This document shows, one piece after another, positions 7,880 to 15,981 of a DNA stretch of 64,000 nucleotides (position 1 is the first letter of the stretch; each line of letters begins with the position of its first letter). The stretch spans positions 186,001-250,000 of the forward strand of contig NZ_MJBI02000003.1 of assembly GCF_002742385.2 (NCBI RefSeq), written 5' to 3'. The DNA comes from Macrococcoides goetzii (GTDB taxonomy: Bacteria; Bacillota; Bacilli; Staphylococcales; Staphylococcaceae). Below the pieces are notes generated by a model. It did no database searches and was not told the DNA's origin. It saw only the letters and a list, made by a program, of their open reading frames with translations. Both the position numbers and the translations under genes were made by a program.

Positions 7880-8536
7880 CTACCCTAGTAGAATTGTATT
7901 TCGTACTTCAGTCATCTTACGATCAAGTTCACTTGAAGCATCCGCTACTGCACGTAATTCTTTACGTATATCATCACTTAATTGTCTCGTATTATATTTA
8001 TACTGTAATTTATGTTCTGTTGATGCAAAGAAATCCATTGCAAGTGTTCTAATTTGAATTTCAGCAGGTATCCACTTCACACCTTCTGACAGTACAAGTT
8101 CAGTCTCTACTATAAGATGCAAACTTTTATAGCCACTTGGTTTTGGATTTTTAATGTAATCTTTTACACGTACAATCCTTAAGTCACTTCGTCCACTGAG
8201 AAGCTCACATATTTTATAAACATCCTCTTCAAATGTCGTTACAATGCGTACACCAATAATATCGAATATATTTGCTCTAATATCATCTAGTGTAATAGGA
8301 ATACCTTTACGATTTAATTTATCGCGTAAAGAAAGTGGTGCTTTTATTCGTGATTTAACGTGTTCGAATGGTGAATAGCCATGTCGTGCCTGCCATTCAA
8401 GGTCAATAATTTCAATATCGCTTGTAAGTTCCAGAAGCCCCATTTCATATTCTTTAAAGAAATATTGAAATTCTTCTGCCATTTTTACAAACTCAGTCTG
8501 CTCTTCAATTTTGCTGAATATTTGATTTACGTCCAT
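7880..8536 (-). CDS. Small alarmone synthetase, RelA/SpoT synthetase domain (RelP/RelQ type)
   Basis: A 218-residue stand-alone (p)ppGpp synthetase with no HD hydrolase, TGS or ACT domain. Signature blocks: VKSRIKAPLSLRDKL (ATP-binding loop, about residues 60-74), DIIGVRIVTTFEEDV (metal-binding Asp), SGYKSLHLIVE (nucleotide-stacking Tyr) and AEIQIRTLAMDFFASTEHKL (catalytic Glu). It transfers pyrophosphate from ATP to GDP/GTP, typically on cell-wall or other stress and under transcriptional control. Which of RelP or RelQ it corresponds to is not certain, but the NAD-kinase neighbour typical of relQ is absent. Good ribosome site GAGAGGGAG. Confidence 0.88.
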   Translation of the reverse strand: MDVNQIFSKIEEQTEFVKMAEEFQYFFKEYEMGLLELTSDIEIIDLEWQARHGYSPFEHVKSRIKAPLSLRDKLNRKGIPITLDDIRANIFDIIGVRIVTTFEEDVYKICELLSGRSDLRIVRVKDYIKNPKPSGYKSLHLIVETELVLSEGVKWIPAEIQIRTLAMDFFASTEHKLQYKYNTRQLSDDIRKELRAVADASSELDRKMTEVRNTILLG

Positions 8537-8581
8537 ATTTACTCCCTCTCTTCTAGACTAATATACCAAATTTACACAGAA

Positions 8582-8608
8582 AAAAGTACGAATACACATC
8601 GTATTCGC
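8582..8608 (-). terminator. Terminator of the LysR gene
   Basis: Hairpin with arms GTGCGAATACGA and TCGTATTCGTAC (minus-strand view TGCGAATACGATGTGTATTCGTAC), followed on the minus strand by a TTTTTT run. Confidence 0.75.
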
Positions 8609-8609
8609 A

Positions 8610-9500
8610 CTATATAATAGGTACATATTTCTTTATATCAAGATATTCAGCAGTTACTTCTTTCATCAATTCAATATAAGCACTCACTTGCGGTAAACTT
8701 AACATATCCGTTTCATAACAAAGATAAGTTTCACGTAGTAAAGGATTATTTGCAACTTCTAACAGCTGAATTTCGAACTGATCATTATCTATGTCTTTCA
8801 TAACGATTTCCGGCAGCACGGTCATACCTACACCATTTAATAACAATGATTTACAAGTGGAAATTTGATCGGTCTTTATTTGCGGAGCATATTCCTTATT
8901 AAACTGCTCTGTATACCAATGTTCAATTTCCTTTAGGTAAATTGGATCCGCCTGAAACTCAATCATCGGTAACTGATCGAGCTCGTGTGCTTTGTTCTTA
9001 GGATAGATAAAGTAATGCTTTTCACTCATTAACAGTTCATTGTGCAAATTCATAATCTTGCTCCCACGTATTACTGAAACGTGAAAATCATGACGATTAT
9101 TTGTAATGCGTGTAGATGAACCCACTTGTAGCTGTATCTTTACATTCGGATAACGTTCTACAAATCTTCCTAAAACTATCGGTAATATTGTATGTCCAAT
9201 CAAAGAAGATACACCGATTGAAAGCTTACCGTTGACCACACCGTCAGAAGAATGAATCATCTCCTTTAGATTCGTTTCTTCTTTTAACATCTTTCTGGCA
9301 TGCTGAATAATCATTTCTCCATTTGTCGTAACGATTAATTTCTTTTTCGTACGAATAAAGATTTCAGTACCCCACTCTGTTTCAATAGATTTAAGACGCT
9401 GACTCACTGCAGGTTGTGAAATATATAATGTATCGGCTGCTTTACGTAACGTCTCTTCATCAGCAAGTGCAACGAGTAATCTGTAATCATCAATTTTCAT
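8610..9500 (-). CDS. LysR-family transcriptional regulator
   Basis: A 296-residue LTTR. The N-terminal winged helix-turn-helix shows the usual AADTLYISQPAVSQRLKSIE pattern near residues 20-40, followed by the linker helix and a type-2 periplasmic-binding-like effector domain from about residue 90 (LSIGVSSLIGHTILPIVLGR). The ATG at 9500 is seven bases from GAGG; the in-frame TTG two codons earlier is too close to that ribosome site. It does not stand divergent to a clear target gene, so its regulon and ligand are unknown. Confidence 0.9.
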   Translation of the reverse strand: MKIDDYRLLVALADEETLRKAADTLYISQPAVSQRLKSIETEWGTEIFIRTKKKLIVTTNGEMIIQHARKMLKEETNLKEMIHSSDGVVNGKLSIGVSSLIGHTILPIVLGRFVERYPNVKIQLQVGSSTRITNNRHDFHVSVIRGSKIMNLHNELLMSEKHYFIYPKNKAHELDQLPMIEFQADPIYLKEIEHWYTEQFNKEYAPQIKTDQISTCKSLLLNGVGMTVLPEIVMKDIDNDQFEIQLLEVANNPLLRETYLCYETDMLSLPQVSAYIELMKEVTAEYLDIKKYVPII

Positions 9501-9515
9501 ATACAATCCTCAATT

Positions 9516-10259
9516 CTAAAGATTATAAAATCGAATCGTATTCTCTTTTATTGTTAGGTTAACAGTTTCTGTATCGATCGATTTTATATGTCCAATTTCT
9601 TCTATTATAGCAGATAACTGTGCATGAATGTGATGCGGCTCAAAATCATCATGGGGCCACGGACCATCCGTTTCAATCATTAATCTTTCAAGCGGGAATG
9701 ATGAAACAATTTTTCGCGTTTTCGGATTCCACAATATATCCGGGGTAACGCTCACCATATAATCTGTAGTTAATAACCGATTGATTACATCATCACTCGC
9801 TTTAAACCAGTGGAAGTGTGCCTTTTCGATTGTGTGTTTTTCCAGTAAATCTAGTGTTACAAGTGCATCGTCGTACACAGCATGCAGTACGATCGGTAAA
9901 CGATATTGTTTCGCTTTAATAATAAACTGTTCGAGTACTTCTATATAAGGTTGTACATTTAACTTTGGCTGTTCTCGTTTTAAATATTGAGGTAAACCTA
10001 CCTCTCCGATAGCAGTTAATTGATTATGATAATTATCGATCAGAGATAATATCTCCTTAATTTCAGCGTGATTTAGCCGTTGTTCAGGATGAAATCCGAG
10101 CGCGATATTAACTTTTGAATGATCGACTAAATCGAGTAACTTTTGAGAACCATGATAATCCATCGCAACAGCAATCAAACCATTAATCGCTTCATTTTGA
10201 AGTATATGCTGCTGCTTAGATTCAGAATATTTATCTAAATGAATATGTGCGTCGTACAT
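9516..10259 (-). CDS. TatD-family metal-dependent hydrolase/DNase
   Basis: A 247-residue amidohydrolase-fold protein. Metal-binding motifs appear in order: YDAHIHLD at the N-terminus (HxH), IGEVGL (Glu, near residue 86), VLHAVYDD (His), HFHWF (His) and MIETDGPW (Asp, near 205). TatD proteins act as magnesium-dependent exonucleases in DNA repair. The start is ATG 10259 with AAGGAG; an open upstream extension of 51 codons runs through the 62-bp hairpin repeats and is not coding. It is separated from trpS by those repeats. Confidence 0.82.
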   Translation of the reverse strand: MYDAHIHLDKYSESKQQHILQNEAINGLIAVAMDYHGSQKLLDLVDHSKVNIALGFHPEQRLNHAEIKEILSLIDNYHNQLTAIGEVGLPQYLKREQPKLNVQPYIEVLEQFIIKAKQYRLPIVLHAVYDDALVTLDLLEKHTIEKAHFHWFKASDDVINRLLTTDYMVSVTPDILWNPKTRKIVSSFPLERLMIETDGPWPHDDFEPHHIHAQLSAIIEEIGHIKSIDTETVNLTIKENTIRFYNL

Positions 10260-10290
10260 AATAGCGTTCTCCTTTATATCACGATGGAAT

Positions 10291-10510
10291 CTTGTCCGAT
10301 AACCTACTTTTATCGGACTTGTTTCGATGATTAATCGATAATTCCCACATATCTTGTCCGATATCCTACTTTTATCGGACTTGTTTTGCTGATTAATCGA
10401 TAATTCCCACATATCTTGTCCGATATCCTACTTTTATCGGACTTGTTTTGCTGATTAATAGCTTACTCCAGCATTTCTTGTCCGATATCCTACTTTTATC
10501 GAACTTGTTT
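10291..10510. repeat. Four tandem 62-bp hairpin units (family A)
   Basis: Units start at 10291, 10353, 10415 and 10477, exactly 62 bp each. Every unit begins CTTGTCCGATA and forms the stem GTCCGATA/TATCGGAC around a ten-base loop, then CTTGTTT and a linker. Units 1 and 2 share nearly the whole linker; unit 3's linker has diverged and unit 4 is cut after the hairpin, with a mutated arm (TATCGAAC). The T-rich side points along the plus strand although both flanking genes read on the minus strand, so these are not plain terminators of trpS. Confidence 0.92.
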
Positions 10511-10519
10511 GATATATTC

Positions 10520-11518
10520 TTAATGATTCAACATTTTATTTTTAAGTTGATCAACTTTCTTTTGAGCTTGTTCACGCACGATTACTTTATTTTTCTCTAA
10601 TATTGTATCAATATATTTATAGTCATCCAATAATTCGAAATATCTCACGCGTTTATCTTTCAATTCGCTATTAATTACTTCAAATAATGTCTTCTTCAAA
10701 TTTCCATAGCCAACGCCCGCTTCAAATTGTCGCTTTACCTCAATCATTTCACTTTTATCCAGGAATGCTTCAAATAAAGTGTAAACAATTGAGTTATCTG
10801 TTGGGATTGGTTCTCCTAATGGAATAGATTCCGTTTTAATCTTCATAATGTTTTTATATAATTCTTTTTCGGTCGAAAATAGCGGTATCGTATTTCCATA
10901 ACTCTTACTCATTTTACGACCGTCATTTCCTGGTAATAACATTGTCGTTTCGTCCACTTGAGCAATCGGTAACTTAAATATATCGCCATATTGGTGATTG
11001 ATACTTTGTGCAATGTCTCGTGTTATCTCAATATGCTGTATTTGATCTTTACCAACTGGCACAATATCAGTATCCATTATTAATATATCCGAAGCCATTA
11101 ATACCGGATAATTAAACAGTCCCATATTTACATTTTTATCTTGTTCAAAATTGTTTGCAATATTATCTTGTACTTTAGCTTTGTAGGCATGTGCACGATT
11201 AAGTAGACCTTTAGATGTCTCATTCATTAAATAAAACGTCATTTCAGTAATTTGTGGTATATCAGATTGTTTATAAAAAAGACATCGATCTGTATCTAAA
11301 CCTAATGCAATAAATGCTGCTGCTATTTTATGAGACAATGTATTGATCGCACCTTCTTTACGAATCTGATCATTGTTTAAAGCATGTATATCTGCGATAA
11401 AATACGCATAACGATTTGCTTTATCTTGTGACAAATCGATAGCCGGTTTAATGGCTCCTAAATAATTACCTAAGTGCAACTCTCCAGTTGGTTTAATACC
11501 TGTAAGTATCGTTTTCAT
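10520..11518 (-). CDS. trpS: Tryptophanyl-tRNA synthetase
   Basis: A 332-residue class I aminoacyl-tRNA synthetase that charges tRNA-Trp. The start region reads MKTILTGIKPTGELHLGNYL with the HIGH-type signature HLGN, and the KMSKS motif is KMSKSYGN near residue 192. GMT-like Trp-pocket residues and MASDILIMDTDIVPVGKDQ are typical. The ATG at 11518 is eight bases from AGGAG; an earlier GTG/ATG lies in or next to that site. Control by a T-box leader with a UGG specifier (upstream on the minus strand) confirms the amino acid. The 3' side abuts the family A repeats. Confidence 0.96.
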   Translation of the reverse strand: MKTILTGIKPTGELHLGNYLGAIKPAIDLSQDKANRYAYFIADIHALNNDQIRKEGAINTLSHKIAAAFIALGLDTDRCLFYKQSDIPQITEMTFYLMNETSKGLLNRAHAYKAKVQDNIANNFEQDKNVNMGLFNYPVLMASDILIMDTDIVPVGKDQIQHIEITRDIAQSINHQYGDIFKLPIAQVDETTMLLPGNDGRKMSKSYGNTIPLFSTEKELYKNIMKIKTESIPLGEPIPTDNSIVYTLFEAFLDKSEMIEVKRQFEAGVGYGNLKKTLFEVINSELKDKRVRYFELLDDYKYIDTILEKNKVIVREQAQKKVDQLKNKMLNH

Positions 11519-11544
11519 AATCATCACTCCTATTTTTTTATAAA

Positions 11545-11775
11545 AAAGAGACTCGTCCCTAAATAAGGACGAGTCTCTCGCTATACCACCTAATCGCTAC
11601 TATCATAACGTACATGTTGTAACGGTCATGTTTCCGACTGGTATATGTGTTAACCAGTATTCAAACGATGAGCCCATTCACTTCTAACTTATACATGTTT
11701 CCACCAGCCACATGCTCTCTATCATAAGTCAGTAAGTTACTCTTCTCATCTGAAGAAATTCTTATTGAATTGTAT
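11545..11775 (-). promoter_or_regulatory. T-box riboswitch (tRNA-Trp) upstream of trpS
   Basis: On the minus strand the leader shows the stem I pattern GAGAGCATGTGGCTGGTGG, then GTGAATGGGCTCATCG, in which TGG (positions 11676-11674) is the specifier codon for tryptophan. The T-box itself reads AGGTGGTATAGCGAGAG, and a strong terminator, GAGACTCGTCC paired with GGACGAGTCTC followed by T6 (11547-11578), ends the leader. Uncharged tRNA-Trp would stabilise the antiterminator. The T-box has TATAGCG where the consensus has TACCGCG. Confidence 0.92.
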
Positions 11776-11823
11776 ATATATTAACTCAACTTAATCTAAT
11801 TTTCAATTCTAATTTTGCACGTC

Positions 11824-11848
11824 GTTTCATAGAATGCTTTCAGGGAAT
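11824..11848 (+). promoter_or_regulatory. Sigma-B-type promoter
   Basis: GTTTCA at 11824-11829, a 13-bp spacer, and GGGAAT at 11843-11848. This fits the general stress sigma factor consensus GTTTAA-N12-15-GGGTAT closely. It lies 34 bases upstream of the SDR gene, so that gene is probably part of the general stress response. Confidence 0.72.
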
Positions 11849-11881
11849 AAGATAAGCATACTAACTTAGGAGGCGTTATTG

Positions 11882-12751
11882 ATGGATAAATTCGAAAAGA
11901 TCGACAAAGAGATTAAAGGTTACACTCAAGAGCATCAACCTGGTAGTGAAAAAGACATGGATCCTAAGCCAATCGCTGAAGATGAGAATTATAAAGCAAG
12001 TGGTAAATTAGAAGGTAAAGTTGCACTGATTACCGGTGGTGACTCAGGTATTGGTCGTGCTGTTGCTATTTTATATGCTAAAGAAGGTGCTGATGTGGCA
12101 ATCGGGTATTTCGATGAAGCAACGGATGCTAACGATACGGTTAAGAGATTAGAAGAACTCGGCGCAAAAGCAAAAGCTTATCAACATGATTTAAAATCAG
12201 AAGATAATTGTAAACAATTGATTGATAATGTAATCAATGACTTTGGCAGCCTAAATATATTAGTTAATAACGGTGGTGTACAATTCCCACAAGATAGTCT
12301 TTTAGATATTACAGCAGATCAAATTCAGGAAACATTTGCGACAAATGTATTTGGTATGATGTATTTATCAAAAGCAGCTCTTCCTCATCTTGCTAAAGGA
12401 GATACGATCATCAATACAAGTAGTGTTACTGCTTATCGCGGTTCTAAAACTTTAATTGATTATTCAGCGACGAAAGGTGCAATCACTGCATTTACGCGCT
12501 CATTATCACAAAGTCTTGCTGATGATGGTATTCGCGTAAACTCTGTTGCTCCAGGTCCTATCTACACACCACTCATCCCGGCAACTTTCCCGGCTGAGAA
12601 AGTTGAAAAGCATGGTGGAGAAACTGCATTAGGACGTCGTGGTCAACCAAGTGAAAATGCACCGGCTTACGTCTATCTTGCAAGCAATGATTCTACGTAT
12701 GTTACAGGTCAAACAATCCACATCAATGGTGGAGATTATATTTCTAGCTAA
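11882..12751 (+). CDS. SDR-family oxidoreductase with N-terminal extension (YdaD/YhdF-like)
   Basis: A 289-residue short-chain dehydrogenase. A polar N-terminal extension (about residues 1-40, KDMDPKPIAEDENY) precedes the Rossmann motif TGGDSGIGRA (near 52-61), NNGG near 130, the catalytic SSVTAYRG and YSATKGA (Tyr and Lys, near 195-199), and PGPIYTP. Proteins of this shape are annotated as glucose or general stress dehydrogenases using NAD(P). The start ATG 11882 follows AGGAGG. The sigma-B-type promoter suggests stress induction; the substrate is unknown. Confidence 0.88.
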   Translation: MDKFEKIDKEIKGYTQEHQPGSEKDMDPKPIAEDENYKASGKLEGKVALITGGDSGIGRAVAILYAKEGADVAIGYFDEATDANDTVKRLEELGAKAKAYQHDLKSEDNCKQLIDNVINDFGSLNILVNNGGVQFPQDSLLDITADQIQETFATNVFGMMYLSKAALPHLAKGDTIINTSSVTAYRGSKTLIDYSATKGAITAFTRSLSQSLADDGIRVNSVAPGPIYTPLIPATFPAEKVEKHGGETALGRRGQPSENAPAYVYLASNDSTYVTGQTIHINGGDYISS

Positions 12752-12752
12752 C

Positions 12753-12788
12753 AAAATGTGCCTATCATCCTCGATAGGCACATTTTAT
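12753..12788. terminator. Bidirectional terminator
   Basis: Stem AAAATGTGCCTATC with GATAGGCACATTTT around ATCCTC, with T and A runs either side. It serves the convergent SDR and DUF402 genes. Confidence 0.9.
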
Positions 12789-13315
12789 TTTTCTATTTTT
12801 TCTTTGCAATAGAGCGCTAACTTTTCCAGATCACCAAAGTTTGTCTTTACATGCTGCATTATCTCATTTGCTGTCTGATACGCAAAATCATATTGTGCTT
12901 TCGTAATCTCTTTCTTACGTAATGCACGTTTAGCATCTTGTTCATCGACCAGTTCATATCGACCATCAGGTAATACTAATACATCTAAATAAAGATCATG
13001 CGTTCTTGCCTGACCAAGTTCAGGAAAATTTTCTTCATTTATATCGATGTAATATTGAATAGGTTGACTTTCACGATTATACATTACTGTTATACTGTAA
13101 TGTTTATCTTTCGGTAATATTTGTAGCCAGCGATAGCCATCATCTGCAACGACAATGTCTTCTCCAATAATATTAACCACTAACGGTGACTTTACTTTCT
13201 CCATAATAATTTCCCCGATAATGCCTTCAAACTGTTCATCTTTGACAGCAATTTCATGATATTCTTTTCTGATTAAACGGCGCCAGCTGCGTTTATCAAT
13301 ATACTTGGTTTTCAT
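12785..13315 (-). CDS. DUF402 domain protein
   Basis: A 176-residue cytosolic protein of the DUF402 family, which includes the nucleoside tri/diphosphatase NtdP. The family block is DLYLDVLVLPDGRYELVDEQ (about 107-126), with Asp and Glu residues that coordinate metal in known members. The N-terminus differs from NtdP (RSWRRLIRKEYHE), so it is probably a second paralogue of unknown activity. ATG 13315 is eight bases from AGGAG; an in-frame GTG three codons earlier overlaps the ribosome site. Confidence 0.75.
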   Translation of the reverse strand: MKTKYIDKRSWRRLIRKEYHEIAVKDEQFEGIIGEIIMEKVKSPLVVNIIGEDIVVADDGYRWLQILPKDKHYSITVMYNRESQPIQYYIDINEENFPELGQARTHDLYLDVLVLPDGRYELVDEQDAKRALRKKEITKAQYDFAYQTANEIMQHVKTNFGDLEKLALYCKEKIEK

Positions 13316-13345
13316 ACAACCCACTCCTTACCAATCATTATATAA

Positions 13346-13387
13346 AAATAAACAAGGATGATAAATCATTTTATCTCCTTGTTTATA
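13346..13387 (-). terminator. Terminator of the EmrB-like gene
   Basis: Arms ATAAACAAGGA and TCCTTGTTTAT with an inner GATAAA/TTTATC element, flanked by A/T runs. Confidence 0.7.
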
Positions 13388-13398
13388 AAAATATTCAA

Positions 13399-15174
13399 TT
13401 ATACTTCGTCTGTTGTATAATGATCTTTTCCTTTTAAGAAAAATGCCAGCACAAATGCAAGTAAGCTTAATGCAGTTGCAATCCAGAATGCATCATTAAT
13501 ACCGTTAATTGTTGCCATCTTCTGTATTTGTCCCATAACAACTTGTGTACCAAGATTACTACTACCCATCTGCTGTCCAATCTGTGACATAGAATTCACT
13601 ATTGCAGGATTCGTTTTATCTAATTGGTTAGCAATGTCACCCATATGCGCAGTTGTTTGCTGTGTCATTACTGTAACTAAAATTGCTGTTCCGATAGAAC
13701 CAGCTAACTGTCGAATCGTATTACTAATTGCATTACCATGAGGTATCATACGAAGTGGTAATGCGTTCATCCCTGCTGTCATAATCGGCATCATAATGAA
13801 ACTCATACCAAATGAACGCAGAATATAGATACTTAATATATGTCTATAACTTGTATCCATACTTAACTTCGTAAGTTCCCATGTTGCATAGGTCATAATT
13901 GCTAGACCGAAGATTGCAATCGGCTTAATACCAATCTTATCAAGTAATTTACCTGATATTGGTCCCATCAGACCCATTAAAAGAGAGCCAGGTAATAAGA
14001 GCAATCCAGAATCAAGTGGTGAGAAGCCACGAATAGATTGTAAGTAGACAGGTAATAAAAGCATACCTCCAAATAAGCTCATCGTTACAATAATATTGAT
14101 AAGTAAAGTAAATGAGAAACCACTATATTTCAAAGCACGTAAATCCATCATTGGAATCTTCATTGTCATTTCTCGATAAATAAATAACACGATGAAGATC
14201 ATACCTATGATCATCGTTGAAATAACGATAGCTGAATCCCATCCTTTATTTCCTGCTTCAGAGAATCCATAAAGTAAACTACCAAATCCAAGTGTACTGA
14301 ATATTACGCCGGGAATATCGAGTTTAACATCTTTAGTCGGTTGATAAATTTTAAACCAGAAGAAACCGATTAATAATGAAATTGCCCCTATAACACTCAT
14401 TCCATAGAACATGACATTCCAATGATAGTTCTGAATAACCCAACCTGTTAATGTTGGACCAATCGCTGGTGCTAAAATCATTGCAATCCCCATCATCCCC
14501 ATTGCAGCACCACGTTTATCAGGTGGGAATAACGTCATAAATACGTTTGTTCCGAGCGGCATTAATATCCCTGCACCTACTGCCTGAATGACACGTCCAA
14601 GCATCATTAGCGGGAAGTTGAATGAAATGGCACAAATCATTGAACCGAGCGTGAAGAATAACATCGCTGTTAAGAAAAGCTGACGATATGTGAAACGTTG
14701 AATCATATATGCACTAATCGGTACTAAAATACCGTTGACTAACATAAAACCAGTCGTTAACCACTGTGCTGTAGATGTTGAAATACTAAAATCATTGATT
14801 AATACCGGTAAAGCTACATTAATAAGCGTTTGATTAAGTATCGCTACAAACATACCGATCATTAAAGCAGTTATAACTTTACCAAGCGTTATACCTTTAC
14901 CATATTCAACAAGTGCACCTTGTGGTTTTACCTGCTCATGTACAGGTTTATTAACATCCAGTTCAGTATGTTCTGCTTGTGTTGTTTCATCTGTTGACTT
15001 CGCTGTGTAAGTAGTACTTTTCACTGTTTCATTTGGTGTATCCAACTTATTTTCTGTTAACGGTGTCGTTGTTTTTAAGTTATCTTTTTTCTTCGTACTT
15101 CGCATCATGAATCTGTTTAAAGTCCAGAACACGAGTAAGCTAAATAATATATATTGAATATACATAGAGGTCAT
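13399..15174 (-). CDS. DHA2-family multidrug MFS transporter (EmrB/QacA-like) with unusual N-terminus
   Basis: A 591-residue, 14-helix drug:proton antiporter. The core begins around residue 95 (LGKVITALMIGMFVAILNQT); motif C is in LAPAIGPTLTGWVI, as in drug exporters. Unusually, it has an extra N-terminal hydrophobic helix (residues 4-20) and then about 75 polar residues rich in Thr, Glu and Lys before helix 1; family members usually lack this. It is cotranscribed with, and 12 bases after, a membrane-fusion partner, so the pair may form an EmrAB-like unit. The drug substrates are unknown. Start ATG 15174 behind AAGGAGG. Confidence 0.88.
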   Translation of the reverse strand: MTSMYIQYILFSLLVFWTLNRFMMRSTKKKDNLKTTTPLTENKLDTPNETVKSTTYTAKSTDETTQAEHTELDVNKPVHEQVKPQGALVEYGKGITLGKVITALMIGMFVAILNQTLINVALPVLINDFSISTSTAQWLTTGFMLVNGILVPISAYMIQRFTYRQLFLTAMLFFTLGSMICAISFNFPLMMLGRVIQAVGAGILMPLGTNVFMTLFPPDKRGAAMGMMGIAMILAPAIGPTLTGWVIQNYHWNVMFYGMSVIGAISLLIGFFWFKIYQPTKDVKLDIPGVIFSTLGFGSLLYGFSEAGNKGWDSAIVISTMIIGMIFIVLFIYREMTMKIPMMDLRALKYSGFSFTLLINIIVTMSLFGGMLLLPVYLQSIRGFSPLDSGLLLLPGSLLMGLMGPISGKLLDKIGIKPIAIFGLAIMTYATWELTKLSMDTSYRHILSIYILRSFGMSFIMMPIMTAGMNALPLRMIPHGNAISNTIRQLAGSIGTAILVTVMTQQTTAHMGDIANQLDKTNPAIVNSMSQIGQQMGSSNLGTQVVMGQIQKMATINGINDAFWIATALSLLAFVLAFFLKGKDHYTTDEV

Positions 15175-15186
15175 ACGAAAACCTCC

Positions 15187-15837
15187 TTAGTTTTTATGAA
15201 TGCGTACAGTTACATTCATTCCTGGAATAATGTCTAATGATTTATCTTTATCTAGTTCAATTTTTACAGGTACTACTTGTGTTACTTTTGTATAGTTCGC
15301 ATTACCATTTGAAGAAGGTAGCATAGAAAAACTTGATGCTGTTGCTAAACCAATTTCTTTTACTTCACCTGTTAAATCAGTATCTTTGTATCCGTCTACA
15401 TAAACATCAACATCCTGACCAACTTTAATACCATCGATTTGTGTCTCTTTAATATTTGCTGTGACAAATAAAGTGTTTAAGTCATATGCATAAGCAATCG
15501 GTGTACCTGCCCCTACAAATCCATTTTCAGTGGCTTGCGTTTTAACGATTGTTCCGTCCTGAGGCATAGTGATATCAGTTTTTGATGGTTTCCCGTCTTG
15601 ACCCATACCTACAACAGTACCGATTTTATCATCTTTTGAAATTTTGTCTCCTACAGTTTTGTCTAATGCTGTCAGTTTACCTGCTGTCGGACTGGCAATG
15701 ACTAATTGCGTACCATCTACTTTAGCATTGTCAGTTTTGACATAGTTTGTTGCTTCATTATAGAAATGAAACGCTGCAAATCCTCCTGCAACAAGAATGA
15801 TTAAAGTTAAAATATTAATTAATACGAGTTTTTTCAT
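15187..15837 (-). CDS. HlyD/EmrA-like efflux adaptor protein
   Basis: A 216-residue single-pass membrane protein: one N-terminal helix (residues 5-25), then a biotinyl-lipoyl-like domain (VKTDNAKVDGTQLVIASPTA, GKLTALDKTVGDKI) and a beta-barrel region ending MNVTVRI. It is the membrane-fusion partner of the EmrB-like transporter downstream. In Gram-positives such short adaptors have almost no coiled-coil hairpin, as here. The promoter region is shared with the divergent TetR gene. Ribosome site AAGGAGGA. Confidence 0.88.
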   Translation of the reverse strand: MKKLVLINILTLIILVAGGFAAFHFYNEATNYVKTDNAKVDGTQLVIASPTAGKLTALDKTVGDKISKDDKIGTVVGMGQDGKPSKTDITMPQDGTIVKTQATENGFVGAGTPIAYAYDLNTLFVTANIKETQIDGIKVGQDVDVYVDGYKDTDLTGEVKEIGLATASSFSMLPSSNGNANYTKVTQVVPVKIELDKDKSLDIIPGMNVTVRIHKN

Positions 15838-15900
15838 AATAAATTCCTCCTTATTTTTTTCACATAACCATTATTATAATCCGATTTAACTTTCATTCAA

Positions 15901-15925
15901 CCAACAATATTTGTTTAATTGTTGG
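15901..15925. promoter_or_regulatory. Palindromic operator between the efflux operon and its TetR regulator
   Basis: A perfect 8-bp inverted repeat, CCAACAAT and ATTGTTGG, with a nine-base centre. It lies in the 144-bp divergent intergenic region, in the right place to control both directions. Binding by the neighbouring TetR-type protein is inferred. Confidence 0.7.
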
Positions 15926-15981
15926 ATTTTGATTACAATGAAGTATTGATAACGCTATCATCCAAAAGAAAGAGTGAAACA

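Noticed and set aside
10260-10412. Longer TatD protein with a 51-codon N-terminal extension
   Set aside because: The extension runs through the hairpin repeats and has no ribosome site; AAGGAG precedes the ATG at 10259.
10291-10510. CRISPR-like array (palindromic repeats with regular spacing)
   Set aside because: The linkers between hairpins are almost the same within the locus, so they are not spacers; no cas genes are present.
13399-15837. Mobile resistance island around the efflux genes
   Set aside because: No insertion sequence, integrase or flanking repeats, and base composition looks like the neighbours.
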